This document shows, in pieces, positions 8,473 through 17,152 of a stretch of DNA of 64,000 nucleotides; the stretch's first letter is position 1; every line of letters begins with the position of its first letter. The position numbers were made by a program, and so were the translations under genes. Under the pieces are notes generated by a model that made no database searches, was not told where the DNA came from, and saw only the letters and a program-made list of their open reading frames with translations. The stretch is from Ruminiclostridium cellobioparum DSM 1351 = ATCC 15832 (GTDB taxonomy: Bacteria > Bacillota > Clostridia > Acetivibrionales > DSM-1351), in NCBI RefSeq assembly GCF_000621505.1, contig NZ_JHYD01000023.1, forward strand, positions 1 through 64,000. Direction: 5' to 3'.

Positions 8473-8821
8473 CACAACCACCCGGATAGCTTATAGTAAC
8501 TTTACCCTCTCTGGCCAGAAGAGGCCCCATTAGTATTATTGACGACCGCATTTCCGAGGCGAGACTTTCGGGTACAATTGTAGAAGATATTGTTGAAGAA
8601 TCAATTATAGCGACATTATCTTCTACTTTTACTTTACATCCGATAGTCTTGAGTATATCCAGGATAACTTCCACATCGCTGAACATGGGACAATTTTTAA
8701 TAATATTCTCTCCCGAATTAAGAATTGTCGCAGCCAGTATTGGCAGCACTGAATTTTTTGCACCTTCGATACCTATCTCACCTTTAAGCTTTTTACCTCC
8801 TTTTATTATTAGTTTGTTCAT
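8414..8821 (-). pseudogene. murA: murA 5' fragment (UDP-GlcNAc enolpyruvyl transferase), truncated
   Basis: The first 116 residues match MurA: Lys22-Asn23 in GAKNSVLPILAATIL, SEMRSSIILMGPLLAR, and the loop SYPGGC with the active-site Cys116. Homology ends right there; the expected IGxRPIDLH is replaced by an unrelated 19-residue tail read from the complement of the receiver gene. The family is about 420 residues, so three quarters of the protein, including the second domain, is missing and no activity is expected. The chosen ATG has GGAGG 11 bases upstream; a GTG lies closer but too near it. The fragment overlaps the receiver gene tail-to-tail. Confidence 0.88.
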
Positions 8822-8873
8822 AATAAAACACACCTCCGTTACGCTGGGACATTATTGATGAATTTAACTGCAC
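8793..8873 (-). CDS. Possible 26-codon leader peptide upstream of the murA fragment
   Basis: A strong AAGGAGG is followed six bases later by a GTG that opens a 26-codon frame (beginning MQLNSSIMSQRNGG, ending NNKRR), out of frame with murA and overlapping its first 29 bases. Its last codons are AGG AGG TAA. The ribosome binding site is better than that of murA itself. It could be a leader peptide that modulates murA translation, or a chance frame; the host gene is broken, so it may be a relic. Confidence 0.3.
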   Translation of the reverse strand: MQLNSSIMSQRNGGVFYYEQTNNKRR

Positions 8874-9149
8874 GACTTTCCCTCCTTAAAAATAAAAACA
8901 CTGAAGTAAAAATTATATTAAGAAATTATTTGGTATTTTGGGTCTACTGAAATTCAGCCCTTTATAATAAAAATCTTAACAAATAACAAAGGCGGCAAAA
9001 GCCACTTATGTTGCATCTTTATACAAATGCAGATATATGTTTCCTATGCCCCTGCAATATTATTTTATGCTTTTTATACCAAATTGTTACTAACATTGAA
9101 TATGGTTTAAAATCAGCCGGTAATGAGACCGAAAAGCCGGTTAAACCCA

Positions 9150-9187
9150 TAATAATAAAATAGGCAGCTACTTAAAAGTAACTGCCC
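9150..9187 (-). terminator. Intrinsic terminator after the coat-protein pair
   Basis: On the minus strand GGCAGTTACTT pairs with AGTAGCTGCC around a short loop, with one G-U pair that fits only minus-strand RNA, followed by TATTTTATTATTATT. It lies 13 bp after the coat gene stop. Confidence 0.8.
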
Positions 9188-9199
9188 TTCCAATGCCGG

Positions 9200-9472
9200 T
9201 TATTGAGACATTTGAGACTGGATGCCCTTAATTTTCTGCTGCGCTGAGGATATTTCCTGCTGGCTGGCGCTTTGAACCGAATACCAGCCCTTTTGAGACA
9301 TAATGTCGAAGACCTGTTTTTGTGCGTCAAATGTTTTTGTCAGAATACTCTCGGCATCATTTCTCAACATGGGACATACGCTCTCCAATATCAAATTTGT
9401 CAATGAGGATGCAGCAAGTTTGTGTTCCCCTAAAACCGATGCCATGATTTCCTTATCAGTTAAATTAGCCAT
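9200..9472 (-). CDS. CotF-like spore coat protein
   Basis: A 90-residue helical protein resembling the spore coat CotF/ferritin-like family (PF07875 type): LTDKEIMASVLGEHKLAASSLTNLILE, then GWYSVQSASQQEI near the C-terminus. Such proteins are made in the mother cell and sit in the coat or a related layer. AAGGAGG precedes the ATG. It follows another small coat-like gene by 12 bp and is closed by a terminator. No clear sporulation sigma promoter was identified. Confidence 0.8.
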   Translation of the reverse strand: MANLTDKEIMASVLGEHKLAASSLTNLILESVCPMLRNDAESILTKTFDAQKQVFDIMSQKGWYSVQSASQQEISSAQQKIKGIQSQMSQ

Positions 9473-9484
9473 GATTTCCTCCTT

Positions 9485-9679
9485 TTACTGGGCAGCCGTA
9501 TCAATATGCTTCATCAGCAATTGTAAATTGTTCTTTTCATCACTTGCAAGCTTGTTGCACAGGTTTTTTATCTGACTGTCCTGCGCCAGCTGTGCACAGC
9601 CCTGCAAGTACTTTATATTGTCCTCGCACATGCTGATATTGTCCTGAATCAGCATTAACTCCTTACTTGTAAGTGGCAT
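9485..9679 (-). CDS. Small CotF-associated protein, probably spore coat
   Basis: A 64-residue helical protein (MPLTSKELMLIQDNISMCE, CNKLASDEKNNLQLLMKHI). It resembles the short proteins paired with CotF-like coat proteins in clostridia and has a similar helical hairpin pattern. GAGGAGG lies before the ATG. It is the first gene of a two-gene unit. Assignment to the coat rests on the neighbour and the fold pattern. Confidence 0.65.
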   Translation of the reverse strand: MPLTSKELMLIQDNISMCEDNIKYLQGCAQLAQDSQIKNLCNKLASDEKNNLQLLMKHIDTAAQ

Positions 9680-9847
9680 ATAAATCCTCCTCTATTTCAA
9701 AAATTTGAAGCATATTTATTTTCCACAGTTTTTACTTTCATATTCCTTTGAATTTTTTGAAATATTAAAAATTAAAAGGCTTTGAGAATTGGTAGAATTG
9801 ATAAATTCGTATTTGAATTCTAAAATTATTTATGATAATCTTTAAAG

Positions 9848-9970
9848 CTAGTAGTAGTATTTAACACCCAAATTCATACATTGCCTGCGGTTAAATTCCC
9901 CCAGAACTGCGTTGTTCTGAAAAATTTTTACTCGCCGGACAATATAAGTTTAGATGTTACAGGCTACCAG
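9848..9970. repeat. Interspersed inverted-repeat element, copy 1 (123 bp)
   Basis: Both ends match the element at 56734-56884. Left end: CTAGTAGTAGTATT then AACACCCAAATTCATAC and TTGCC; right end: AAAAATTTTT, CTCGCC, ACAAT, then TTTAGATGTTACAG and CTACCAG. The central 30-40 bp differ from the other copy. It has no reading frame and fills the gap between the coat genes and trkH, ending 39 bp before the trkH start. The ends are partial inverted repeats of each other. This copy is more diverged than the second one. Confidence 0.65.
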
Positions 9971-10009
9971 AAAAATACTTTATTTCACATTGAAAAAGGG
10001 TGATTAAAT

Positions 10010-11389
10010 ATGCATAAGGACACAATCAAAAAAAAGGGATATCACCTGCTCGGTATGGCCCCTTCCAAGCTGCTGGTCTTAAGCTTTGCCGCATTAATTT
10101 TTACCGGAGCGGTGCTCCTTACCATGCCGTTCTCTTCAAAATCAGGAGAGTGGACACCATTTATAAATGCGCTCTTTACAGCCACTTCAGCCTCATGTAT
10201 TACAGGTTTGATTATTTATGATACTTTCACATACTGGTCAACCATAGGACAGGTTATCATATTATGCCTGATTCAGGTAGGAGCACTGGGCATTGTAACC
10301 CTTGCAACATTTTTTTCAATCCTGCTTAGAAAAAAAATAGGCCTTAAGGGGATGCTGCTGGCCCAGGAATCAATAAATTCCTTCAGCTATTCCGAGGTGC
10401 TGCGCCTTATAAGAAAAATAGTTACCGCCACACTGATTGTTGAATCGGCAGGAGCCCTGCTGCTTGCCATAAGCTTTGTACCTAAATTCGGAGCCTTTGG
10501 TGCCTATATGGGAGTTTTCCATTCAATATCAGCTTTTTGCAATGCCGGCTTTGATATTACCAGCGGAGCAGTTGACGGCAAATTCCTCAGTATGGTCCCA
10601 TTTAACAGCGACCCTATCATCATTTATACAATTTCAGGACTTATAATCCTTGGAGGCTTAGGTTTCTCGGTCTGGAGAGATATCTGGGAATTCAGAAAAA
10701 ACAAGCAGCTAATATTTCATACCAAATTGGTACTTACCATCACTGCCGCCCTGCTTATTTCAGGAACTGTATTTCTCTTTGCCACCGAATTCAATAATCC
10801 GAAAACACTGGGGCCCATGAATTTCTTTGAAAAAATCAATGCTGCCTTTTTTCAATCCACATCAGCCAGAACAGCCGGCTTCAACTCTATAAATCTGGCT
10901 GATATGAAGGAAATCTCAAAAGTATTTACGGTGTTTCTCATGTTTGTAGGTGCTGCACCGGGTTCTACCGGCGGCGGAGTCAAAGTAACCACCATGGGTG
11001 TTTTAATAATAGCCGTATTTTCACAAATAAAGGGCTCGGGAGATATTGTACTGTTTAAAAGAAGAATTCATCAATATACAGTAAACAAGGCAATGTCAAT
11101 AGCAGGATTAAGCGGGATACTTGTTATGCTGGTAACGACTGTAATCGTAACTATGCAGTCCGATTTCGGTGTATTGGATGTTTTGTATGAAACCACTTCT
11201 GCCTTCGGTACTGTGGGTTTATCTCTCGGAATCACTCCGGCACTGAGTTCCTTCAGTAAAATGCTGATTATTTTAACAATGTTCCTCGGCAGAGTAGGTC
11301 CCCTTTCCTTTGCAGTAGCACTTACTTTAAAGTCGTCACGAAGAAACTCCGACGTTGTTTATCCGGAAGCTAAAATACTGGTAGGATAG
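10010..11389 (+). CDS. trkH: TrkH/KtrB-type potassium uptake membrane subunit
   Basis: Forms the potassium- (or sodium-) conducting path of a Trk/Ktr system in the cytoplasmic membrane. The 459-residue protein shows the four pore repeats, each with its selectivity-filter glycine region: SASCITGLIIYD, SAFCNAGFDITSG, SARTAGFNSI and SAFGTVGLSLGI. Length and start (MHKDTIKKKGYHLLGM, then membrane spans) fit KtrB-like proteins. AAGGGTGAT lies before the ATG. The gating subunits are probably the two trkA-like genes about 2 kb downstream on the opposite strand. Confidence 0.93.
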   Translation: MHKDTIKKKGYHLLGMAPSKLLVLSFAALIFTGAVLLTMPFSSKSGEWTPFINALFTATSASCITGLIIYDTFTYWSTIGQVIILCLIQVGALGIVTLATFFSILLRKKIGLKGMLLAQESINSFSYSEVLRLIRKIVTATLIVESAGALLLAISFVPKFGAFGAYMGVFHSISAFCNAGFDITSGAVDGKFLSMVPFNSDPIIIYTISGLIILGGLGFSVWRDIWEFRKNKQLIFHTKLVLTITAALLISGTVFLFATEFNNPKTLGPMNFFEKINAAFFQSTSARTAGFNSINLADMKEISKVFTVFLMFVGAAPGSTGGGVKVTTMGVLIIAVFSQIKGSGDIVLFKRRIHQYTVNKAMSIAGLSGILVMLVTTVIVTMQSDFGVLDVLYETTSAFGTVGLSLGITPALSSFSKMLIILTMFLGRVGPLSFAVALTLKSSRRNSDVVYPEAKILVG

Positions 11390-11445
11390 TGTTTATAAGC
11401 ATTTGATACACAATAATTATTGCCGATTATACCTTATGTAAATAG

Positions 11446-11496
11446 CAAAATGCACACCATACTTCAGATTGTTTTCGGAGTATGGTGTGCATTTTG
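11446..11496. terminator. Bidirectional terminator between trkH and tyrS
   Basis: A perfect 18-bp stem (11446-11463 with 11479-11496) has AAAA on its left flank and TTTT on its right, so it can end transcription from either side. The convergent genes stop 57 bp to the left and 12 bp to the right. Confidence 0.88.
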
Positions 11497-11507
11497 TTTA
11501 ATGGCTG

Positions 11508-12734
11508 CTAAACAACCTTTATTTTTACAAAGCTCTTCTTACCCTTTTGCAGCATGATCTCACCATCTGCAAGGTCACCGCTCCCCACTGTATAGTCAAA
11601 GCTTGTTATCTTATTATCATTGAGTGAAACTCCGCCCTGTTGAACTGCTCTTCTGGCTTCACTTTTTGAAGGAGTCAGTTCGGCCAGCAGCAGTAAATCC
11701 GTTATCTTAATTCCTGCTTCCAGATCGGCGGCTTTTACCTCAATAAAAGGTATATTTTCGGAATTTCCCTTACCGCCGAATATTGCTTCGGCAGCGTCTT
11801 TGGCTTTAAGAGCCTCTGCTTCTCCATGTACAATCTTTGTTACTTCATAAGCCAGTATGGCTTTCGCCTGGTTAATACCCGCATCTGTAAGCGCTCCAAG
11901 TCTTCTGACCTCGTCCATGGGAAGGAAAGTCAGCAGCGCAAGACATTTTTCCACATCATTGTCATCGATGTTTCTCCAGTACTGGTAGAATTCATAAGGT
12001 GTGGTTTTTTCCGGATCCAGCCATACCGCGCCGCTTTCCGTTTTCCCCATCTTCTTGCCTTCGCTGGTGGTCAAAAGTGTAAAGGTCATTCCGTAAACGC
12101 TCTTTCCATCAGATTTCCTGATCAACTCCAGACCTCCAAGAATATTTGACCACTGATCGTCCCCGCCAAGTTCCATCTGACAGTCGTATTTTCTATTCAG
12201 AACAAGAAAATCGTAGCTCTGCATCAGCATATAGTTGAATTCAAGGAAAGTCAGCCCCTTTTCCATTCTGCTCTTGAAACATTCGGCAGTCAGCATCCTG
12301 TTTACAGAAAAATGTACTCCCACATCTCTTAAAAACTCCACATAATTGAGACCAAGCAGCCAATCTCCATTGTCAACCATTATTGCCCTGTCATTTGAAA
12401 AATCTATAAATCTGGAAATCTGCGTTTTAAATCTTTCAACATTATGCTGTACTATTTCCCTGGTCATCATTTTTCTCATATCATTTTTACCGCTGGGGTC
12501 TCCCACCAGGGCCGTCCCACCTCCGATAAGCACAATCGGGCGGTGTCCTGCCTGCTGCATGTGAGCCATTACCATCAGTTGAAGAAAGTGTCCCACATGC
12601 AGACTGTCTGCGGTAGGGTCAAAACCTATATAAAAAGTCACACTTTTCTCGCTTAAAAGTTTCTTAATCTCATCTTCATGGGTTACCTGAGCTATAAAGC
12701 CCCTTTCCTGCAATAAATCATAAACATTACTCAT
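11508..12734 (-). CDS. tyrS: Tyrosyl-tRNA synthetase
   Basis: Charges tRNA-Tyr with tyrosine. The 408-residue class I enzyme has the HIGH-type motif in [11 protein letters not shown], the tyrosine/tRNA-binding [15 protein letters not shown], the KMSKS loop as KKMGKT, and a C-terminal S4 RNA-binding domain (about 340-408). The ATG at 12734 is used because AAGGAGAG lies seven bases before it; the longer frame upstream starts inside the leader. It is preceded by a T-box leader, so expression should rise when tRNA-Tyr is uncharged. Confidence 0.97.
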   Translation of the reverse strand: MSNVYDLLQERGFIAQVTHEDEIKKLLSEKSVTFYIGFDPTADSLHVGHFLQLMVMAHMQQAGHRPIVLIGGGTALVGDPSGKNDMRKMMTREIVQHNVERFKTQISRFIDFSNDRAIMVDNGDWLLGLNYVEFLRDVGVHFSVNRMLTAECFKSRMEKGLTFLEFNYMLMQSYDFLVLNRKYDCQMELGGDDQWSNILGGLELIRKSDGKSVYGMTFTLLTTSEGKKMGKTESGAVWLDPEKTTPYEFYQYWRNIDDNDVEKCLALLTFLPMDEVRRLGALTDAGINQAKAILAYEVTKIVHGEAEALKAKDAAEAIFGGKGNSENIPFIEVKAADLEAGIKITDLLLLAELTPSKSEARRAVQQGGVSLNDNKITSFDYTVGSGDLADGEIMLQKGKKSFVKIKVV

Positions 12735-12820
12735 TGTTTTTCTCTCCTTGTAAACAGTATTTACCAAATTGTATGAAAATATTGATGTCAGGTAATTGAA
12801 TAAAGCTTTCCATTCCCTGA

Positions 12821-13115
12821 CAATAATAAAAGCTCTTTATCCTGTATAAGGACGAAGAGCTCGTGGTACCACCTTAATTTGCACCCATAAAACCCGGAAT
12901 GGCAGATTGTAATGAAATAAAATCCACCTGGGTTTACAGACACCTTTGATGCTGTAACGGGCAATCCCGGCAAAAAGCGGCTCATAATACGTAATTCACA
13001 CATTCCATACAACTCAGTCTTCCCACCAGCCAGACTGCTCTCTGAACCTGTATGGACGGCTACTGGGGAACGAATTCATCGGTCCCGTAATTAATCCCGG
13101 CCTTTATAATTATTC
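12821..13115 (-). ncRNA. T-box leader of tyrS
   Basis: The minus strand carries the conserved T-box AAGGTGGTACCACG (complement of 12861-12874) followed by a terminator hairpin AGCTCTT...AAGAGCT with TTTATTATT (12822-12862). Upstream are stem I features AGAGAG and GGCTGGTGGGAAG. A UAC triplet followed by G at the complement of 12991-12993 is a candidate tyrosine specifier. Uncharged tRNA-Tyr would pair with the T-box and specifier and favour the antiterminator. The exact 5' end is set from the putative promoter. Confidence 0.9.
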
Positions 13116-13121
13116 CTCATA

Positions 13122-13151
13122 ATTTTATCATATAAAAATCTAACAATGCAA
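13122..13151 (-). promoter_or_regulatory. Candidate promoter of the tyrS T-box transcript
   Basis: On the minus strand TTGCAT and TAAAAT are 18 bp apart, placing the transcript start just before the T-box leader. Confidence 0.45.
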
Positions 13152-13155
13152 TACA

Positions 13156-13812
13156 TTATCCTAAAAAGAATTCCTTCAGTTCCTGCTGTTCGGTATATGA
13201 AGAAGCGGCTATGATATAATCGCCTTCAGACAGCATTGTGTCTCCGTTTGGTATTATAACTGCATCGTCCCTGATAACCGATATCAATATGAAATCCTTC
13301 GGAATGTTCAAATCCTTCAGTTTTTTATTTATAACCCCGGACTCAGGAGTAATAACCAGCTCGCTTAGCGTTATTTTACCTCCCTTAAGCTTCATTAAGG
13401 TTCTGACACCCGAATAATCGACTTCCTGTTCTATAAGATCCGCAATTATGGATGTGCTGCTAACTGCAATATCCACACCCAGCTTTTCAAATACGGTTAT
13501 GTTTTTCGGGTTGTTGACTCTTGCAATTGTTCTGTTTACTCCGAATTTCCGTTTAGCCAGCTGGCATGCAATAAGGTTTTCCTCATCCCTGCCTGTAACA
13601 GCTATAAATATATCGGCTTTGCCTAACTCCGATTCGGTCAGATGCTCAATGCTGGTTCCATCACCATTAACAACCGAAATATTGAGTTGATTTGCTATCT
13701 TCTCGCACAACTCCCTCTGGGGTTCTATAACAGTTATTCTATGTTTGTAAGGCTGAAGAGTTTTAATCAGATAATACCCTATTTTTCCTCCGCCCGCAAT
13801 TACTATATACAT
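13156..13812 (-). CDS. trkA: TrkA-type potassium channel gating subunit (RCK: TrkA-N and TrkA-C)
   Basis: A cytoplasmic nucleotide-binding regulator of Trk/Ktr uptake. The 218-residue protein has a Rossmann domain starting IAGGGKIGYYL with an acidic residue ending the second strand (TVIEPQ), suitable for NAD(H), and a TrkA-C ligand domain (about 135-218). It follows a second trkA-like gene by 54 bp. Two single-RCK proteins may form a hetero- or homo-octameric ring gating trkH. GGAGG precedes the ATG. Confidence 0.9.
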   Translation of the reverse strand: MYIVIAGGGKIGYYLIKTLQPYKHRITVIEPQRELCEKIANQLNISVVNGDGTSIEHLTESELGKADIFIAVTGRDEENLIACQLAKRKFGVNRTIARVNNPKNITVFEKLGVDIAVSSTSIIADLIEQEVDYSGVRTLMKLKGGKITLSELVITPESGVINKKLKDLNIPKDFILISVIRDDAVIIPNGDTMLSEGDYIIAASSYTEQQELKEFFLG

Positions 13813-13866
13813 TCATTTACCTCCGAATGTTGTATCATTAAACACAACCCTATTGCCGGTTTAAAG

Positions 13867-14484
13867 TCATAGCTTATGGGCCGTATCCGCGATAACAAAA
13901 ATATCGCCTTTTATAAGCCTTCCCACGCTATTTGCAAAAATAAAGTCACCTGACCTGATGATTCCAAAAATCATACCTTCCTTTAGCTTGACCTGGTCAA
14001 CCCTTTTGCCGATGTAACCTCCGCCAACCTTTTTATTCTGGAAAATAACAGAGGTATTCCCGATTGTATGCGTGCTTACATCATCCTCAGAGCTGATCAG
14101 GGCTCTTATAACATTTACTGTAATATCAGTGGGGCAAAAAGTGTCAAGTCCGAACTCGTGGAATACATGTTCTCTTGCAGGGTTATATATCCTTGCGATA
14201 ACTTTGGGGACTTTAAATATCTCCCTGGCAACCTGACAAACCATTATATTTACATTATCGTCCTCAGTAACGGCCACAAGAGCATCAGCCGTCTCAATAC
14301 CCGCGTTCTTTAAAACGTCCTGGTCTATAGGGACACCCGTCAGTGTGACACCGTCAAAGTCAGGTGCCAGATTTCTAAATGACTTATTGTCGCTGGAGAC
14401 TATAACTATCTCATGTCCCTCCTGGGAAAGGGCTTGGGCAAATTTAGCGCCCACCTTTCCGCAACCGATAATAACTACCTGCAT
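13867..14484 (-). CDS. Second TrkA-type gating subunit
   Basis: A 205-residue paralogue of the downstream gene: Rossmann motif IIGCGKVGAKFAQ at the N-terminus and a TrkA-C-like domain (about 130-205). Here the residue after the second strand is IVSSD rather than an acidic IEP, which may change nucleotide preference (inference). GGAGG precedes the ATG. The pair probably works with the trkH gene encoded nearby on the opposite strand. Confidence 0.88.
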   Translation of the reverse strand: MQVVIIGCGKVGAKFAQALSQEGHEIVIVSSDNKSFRNLAPDFDGVTLTGVPIDQDVLKNAGIETADALVAVTEDDNVNIMVCQVAREIFKVPKVIARIYNPAREHVFHEFGLDTFCPTDITVNVIRALISSEDDVSTHTIGNTSVIFQNKKVGGGYIGKRVDQVKLKEGMIFGIIRSGDFIFANSVGRLIKGDIFVIADTAHKL

Positions 14485-14819
14485 TGAATCCTCCCTGAAA
14501 AAGAGTAAAAATAATGAGCATTATAATATGCAACCAGCTATATATAATGCCCCATAGTAAAGAATACCCATTAATTATATCACTTTAACATTAATTACAT
14601 GAAACCTTAAATTACAAGGATTATCAGTGATATGAATTATTAAAGTATAAATTGGCTGGATATTTGTACAAATATCTCTCTTTTTCTTCAAATAGCTAAT
14701 AATATTGTACTTCTCAGGTAAAATATCGTCAGGCTCAATACAACTAAAAAATTCAAGTATTTTTTTCGGCTATTATTAAATAATAAACTTATCATTCAAA
14801 TGGAAAGAGGTTAATAAAA
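14485..14819. other. Intergenic region, AT-rich, no gene seen
   Basis: It separates the divergent trkA pair and the DUF421 gene. I see no open frame with a ribosome binding site, no RNA gene and no strong inverted repeat. It should hold promoters for both directions, but none stands out against the AT-rich background. Confidence 0.4.
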
Positions 14820-15497
14820 TTGTTAGTTGTTTTTATAAGAACTTTGGTTTTGTATATTATTGTTATTATTGCAATGAGAATAATGGGAAAAAGGCAGATT
14901 GGAGAATTGCAGCCTTTTGAGCTTGCAGTTGCCATTATGATCTCCGAGCTTGCCTCGGTGCCTATGCAAAATACCGGGATTCCCCTGGTGAACGGCATTA
15001 TACCCATATTGACCATGCTGGCTGCCCAAATATTTATTTCCTTTGTAGCCTTGAAAAGTACAAAAGCCAGAGAAATTATCTGCGGCAGGCCAAGTATTCT
15101 TATTTCAGCCGGTAAAATCAATGAACAGGTATTCCGCAACGAGCTGTATACCTTGAATGATTTGCTTGAACAGCTTCGAAACAAGGATATATATGATATT
15201 GCAGACGTGGAATATGCAATTTTGGAAACCAACGGACAGTTGAGTGTGGTACCGAAGGCGGCTAAAAGAAATGTGACTCCGGAGGATTTAAATCTGTCAG
15301 TCAAGTATGAGGCACCGGCAATTGATTTGATAATCGACGGACAGCTGATAACAAAAAATTTAAAAAGGACAAACCTGGATAAAGAGACTCTCGAGATGGA
15401 ATTGAACAAAATAGGGATAAACAGGATAGGGGATGTTTTCTTTGCAAGTGTCGATTCAGACGGAAAATTATTCTGCCAGGCAAAGGAAAAAAAATAA
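14820..15497 (+). CDS. DUF421 (YetF-like) membrane protein
   Basis: A 225-residue protein with about three N-terminal membrane spans followed by a cytoplasmic DUF421 domain. The conserved MRIMGKRQIGELQPFELAV comes at about residues 18-36. The start is probably the TTG at 14820: AGAGG lies upstream, and the next ATG would delete the first membrane span. Function of the family is unknown; in sporulating Firmicutes it is widespread. A DUF4363 gene follows after 24 bp, the usual partner. Confidence 0.85.
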   Translation: MLVVFIRTLVLYIIVIIAMRIMGKRQIGELQPFELAVAIMISELASVPMQNTGIPLVNGIIPILTMLAAQIFISFVALKSTKAREIICGRPSILISAGKINEQVFRNELYTLNDLLEQLRNKDIYDIADVEYAILETNGQLSVVPKAAKRNVTPEDLNLSVKYEAPAIDLIIDGQLITKNLKRTNLDKETLEMELNKIGINRIGDVFFASVDSDGKLFCQAKEKK

Positions 15498-15521
15498 TTC
15501 CAAAGGAGTGAGCTGCACATT

Positions 15522-15914
15522 ATGAACACCAATACAAAAACAATTATCCTCATTTCCATATTATTGATAGTCATAATTCTTTCAGGTTCATTAACTCTTT
15601 ATTACCTTGAAAGATCGGCAGGAATCCTGGAATATTCGGTTATTTCGGCCAGTAAATCAGTCTCGGACAAACAATGGACCTCTGCAGAAAAGCAGCTTGA
15701 GGAATTCAATAAAAACTGGGATAGGACAAAATATTACTGGGCCATGCTTGTAGACCATTTTGAAATTGATAATATTGACGATTCCTTTACCAAAACCAAA
15801 ATGTATGTGGAAAGCGAGGATTACTCCTCTGCACTGGCTGAACTGGAGGCTTTGAAGTATTATATACTGCACATACCCAAAAAGGAAAGCTTTACTTTTG
15901 AGAATATCTTCTGA
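15522..15914 (+). CDS. DUF4363 protein, partner of the DUF421 protein
   Basis: A 130-residue protein with one N-terminal membrane span (about residues 7-28) and an extracytoplasmic helical domain with WTSAEKQLEEFNKNW and ALAELEALKYYILHI. DUF4363 proteins commonly sit next to DUF421 genes, so a shared membrane complex is likely. AAAGGAG precedes the ATG. It meets the convergent exchanger gene with one base between stop codons, and no terminator is seen. Confidence 0.82.
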   Translation: MNTNTKTIILISILLIVIILSGSLTLYYLERSAGILEYSVISASKSVSDKQWTSAEKQLEEFNKNWDRTKYYWAMLVDHFEIDNIDDSFTKTKMYVESEDYSSALAELEALKYYILHIPKKESFTFENIF

Positions 15915-15915
15915 A

Positions 15916-16920
15916 TTATTTAAAGCCCCTCTCTACCAGGAATATAATAAAAAAGATATAAAACAGGCCTCCTGATAATAGAGGTATTGGACTCAGCTGT
16001 CTCTTTACCTTTATCCAGAGGAAGGTTACCAGCGCCGAGCACAGCGCAAGCAATGCGCTTACCAGAGTGATGGTGTCAAGTCTCCAGCATGTGGCAAGGA
16101 TACCGATGGAAACAGGTATACAGCTCTGAAATACCATCGCACCTGTTATATTTCCAAGGGAAAGGGTATCCTTGCTTTTGCTGATCCATATGACACTGTT
16201 AAACTTTTCAGGCAGCTCGGTTGCTATGGGAGTTATGACTATTGACAGGGCCAGTGTTGATATTCCAAAGCCCTTTGAGACCACTTCAATATTACTGACG
16301 AAAAGTTCCGCCCCCACAATGATCACTGTCAGTGCAACCATAACCTGAAGTGATATGACAAAAATATTGGCTTTTGTATTAAAAGCCTTTGCAAAGGTGA
16401 GGTCATCAACCTCCTCATCACTGGAACTGTCACCGTTAACGGTTTTAAAAACATAGTACACATAACACCCTATCAGTATGAAGGCAAATGCATTTTTAAC
16501 CACCCCAAAAGTGATGATTGAGGCTAAAATCATTCCTGTATAAACTATCACAAAAAATGAGATATCCCTGCTCAATATCTCAAGATTTACATTGAGTATA
16601 TGTCCTGTTTTTCGCCTGCCGGCAAATACAACAGCACTTAAACCGGTAATAAAGAAGGCCAGTGTGGAAAGCATAAATGGTGCGCCCACAATTGCTCCGA
16701 TGCCTATATCCACAGATTCCGAGCCTTTTGAAAACAGGAGTGCAATAATGGGAATCAGCGTTTCAGGCAAGCAGGTGCCTACAGCCGAAAAAATACTGCC
16801 CACCACGCCGTCTCCCACATTAAGTTTTTTACCCAGCCATTCTATTCCGTTGGTAAACAATTCACAACCGGTAAGTATTATCCCAAGACTTAAAACAAGT
16901 ATAATAATATTCTGCAGCAT
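15916..16920 (-). CDS. CaCA-type cation exchanger (sodium/calcium family)
   Basis: A 334-residue, roughly ten-span membrane antiporter with two inverted alpha repeats: SAVGTCLPETLIPI near residue 45 and TPIATELPEKFNSV near residue 230. These are diverged forms of the family signature GTSLPE, each keeping the acidic residue (E) that binds the cation. A calcium or other cation exchanged for sodium or protons is expected. The first repeat keeps Pro-Glu; the second reads ELPEKFNS, slightly atypical. It is not obviously linked to the neighbouring genes. Confidence 0.85.
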   Translation of the reverse strand: MLQNIIILVLSLGIILTGCELFTNGIEWLGKKLNVGDGVVGSIFSAVGTCLPETLIPIIALLFSKGSESVDIGIGAIVGAPFMLSTLAFFITGLSAVVFAGRRKTGHILNVNLEILSRDISFFVIVYTGMILASIITFGVVKNAFAFILIGCYVYYVFKTVNGDSSSDEEVDDLTFAKAFNTKANIFVISLQVMVALTVIIVGAELFVSNIEVVSKGFGISTLALSIVITPIATELPEKFNSVIWISKSKDTLSLGNITGAMVFQSCIPVSIGILATCWRLDTITLVSALLALCSALVTFLWIKVKRQLSPIPLLSGGLFYIFFIIFLVERGFK

Positions 16921-17039
16921 TTTTCATCCCTATTCCCTTCAGACGTTGCCTTCGGTATTTCCGTCATTTTGCTACTGTATACCAAACCCGTGATTTGTAT
17001 CAGTTAACTTATGTGCTTGTATAATAATATGAGAGGGGC

Positions 17040-17099
17040 AGCTGAAATCATTACAAAAATATATTCAACAATTATTTAACTGATAATTGTTGAATATAT
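17040..17099 (-). terminator. AT-rich terminator of the polysaccharide operon
   Basis: A 17-bp perfect stem (17059-17075 with 17083-17099) with a 7-base loop is followed on the minus strand by TTTTT. It lies 53 bp after the last gene of the operon. Confidence 0.7.
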
Positions 17100-17152
17100 G
17101 GGAAATAAAGCAGCATGGAATTACTATTAATATGGATTAACAGATGTGACAG

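Noticed and set aside
12788-13012. Open frame on the minus strand before tyrS
   Set aside because: It lies within the T-box leader and overlaps its terminator and antiterminator; no ribosome binding site or homology.
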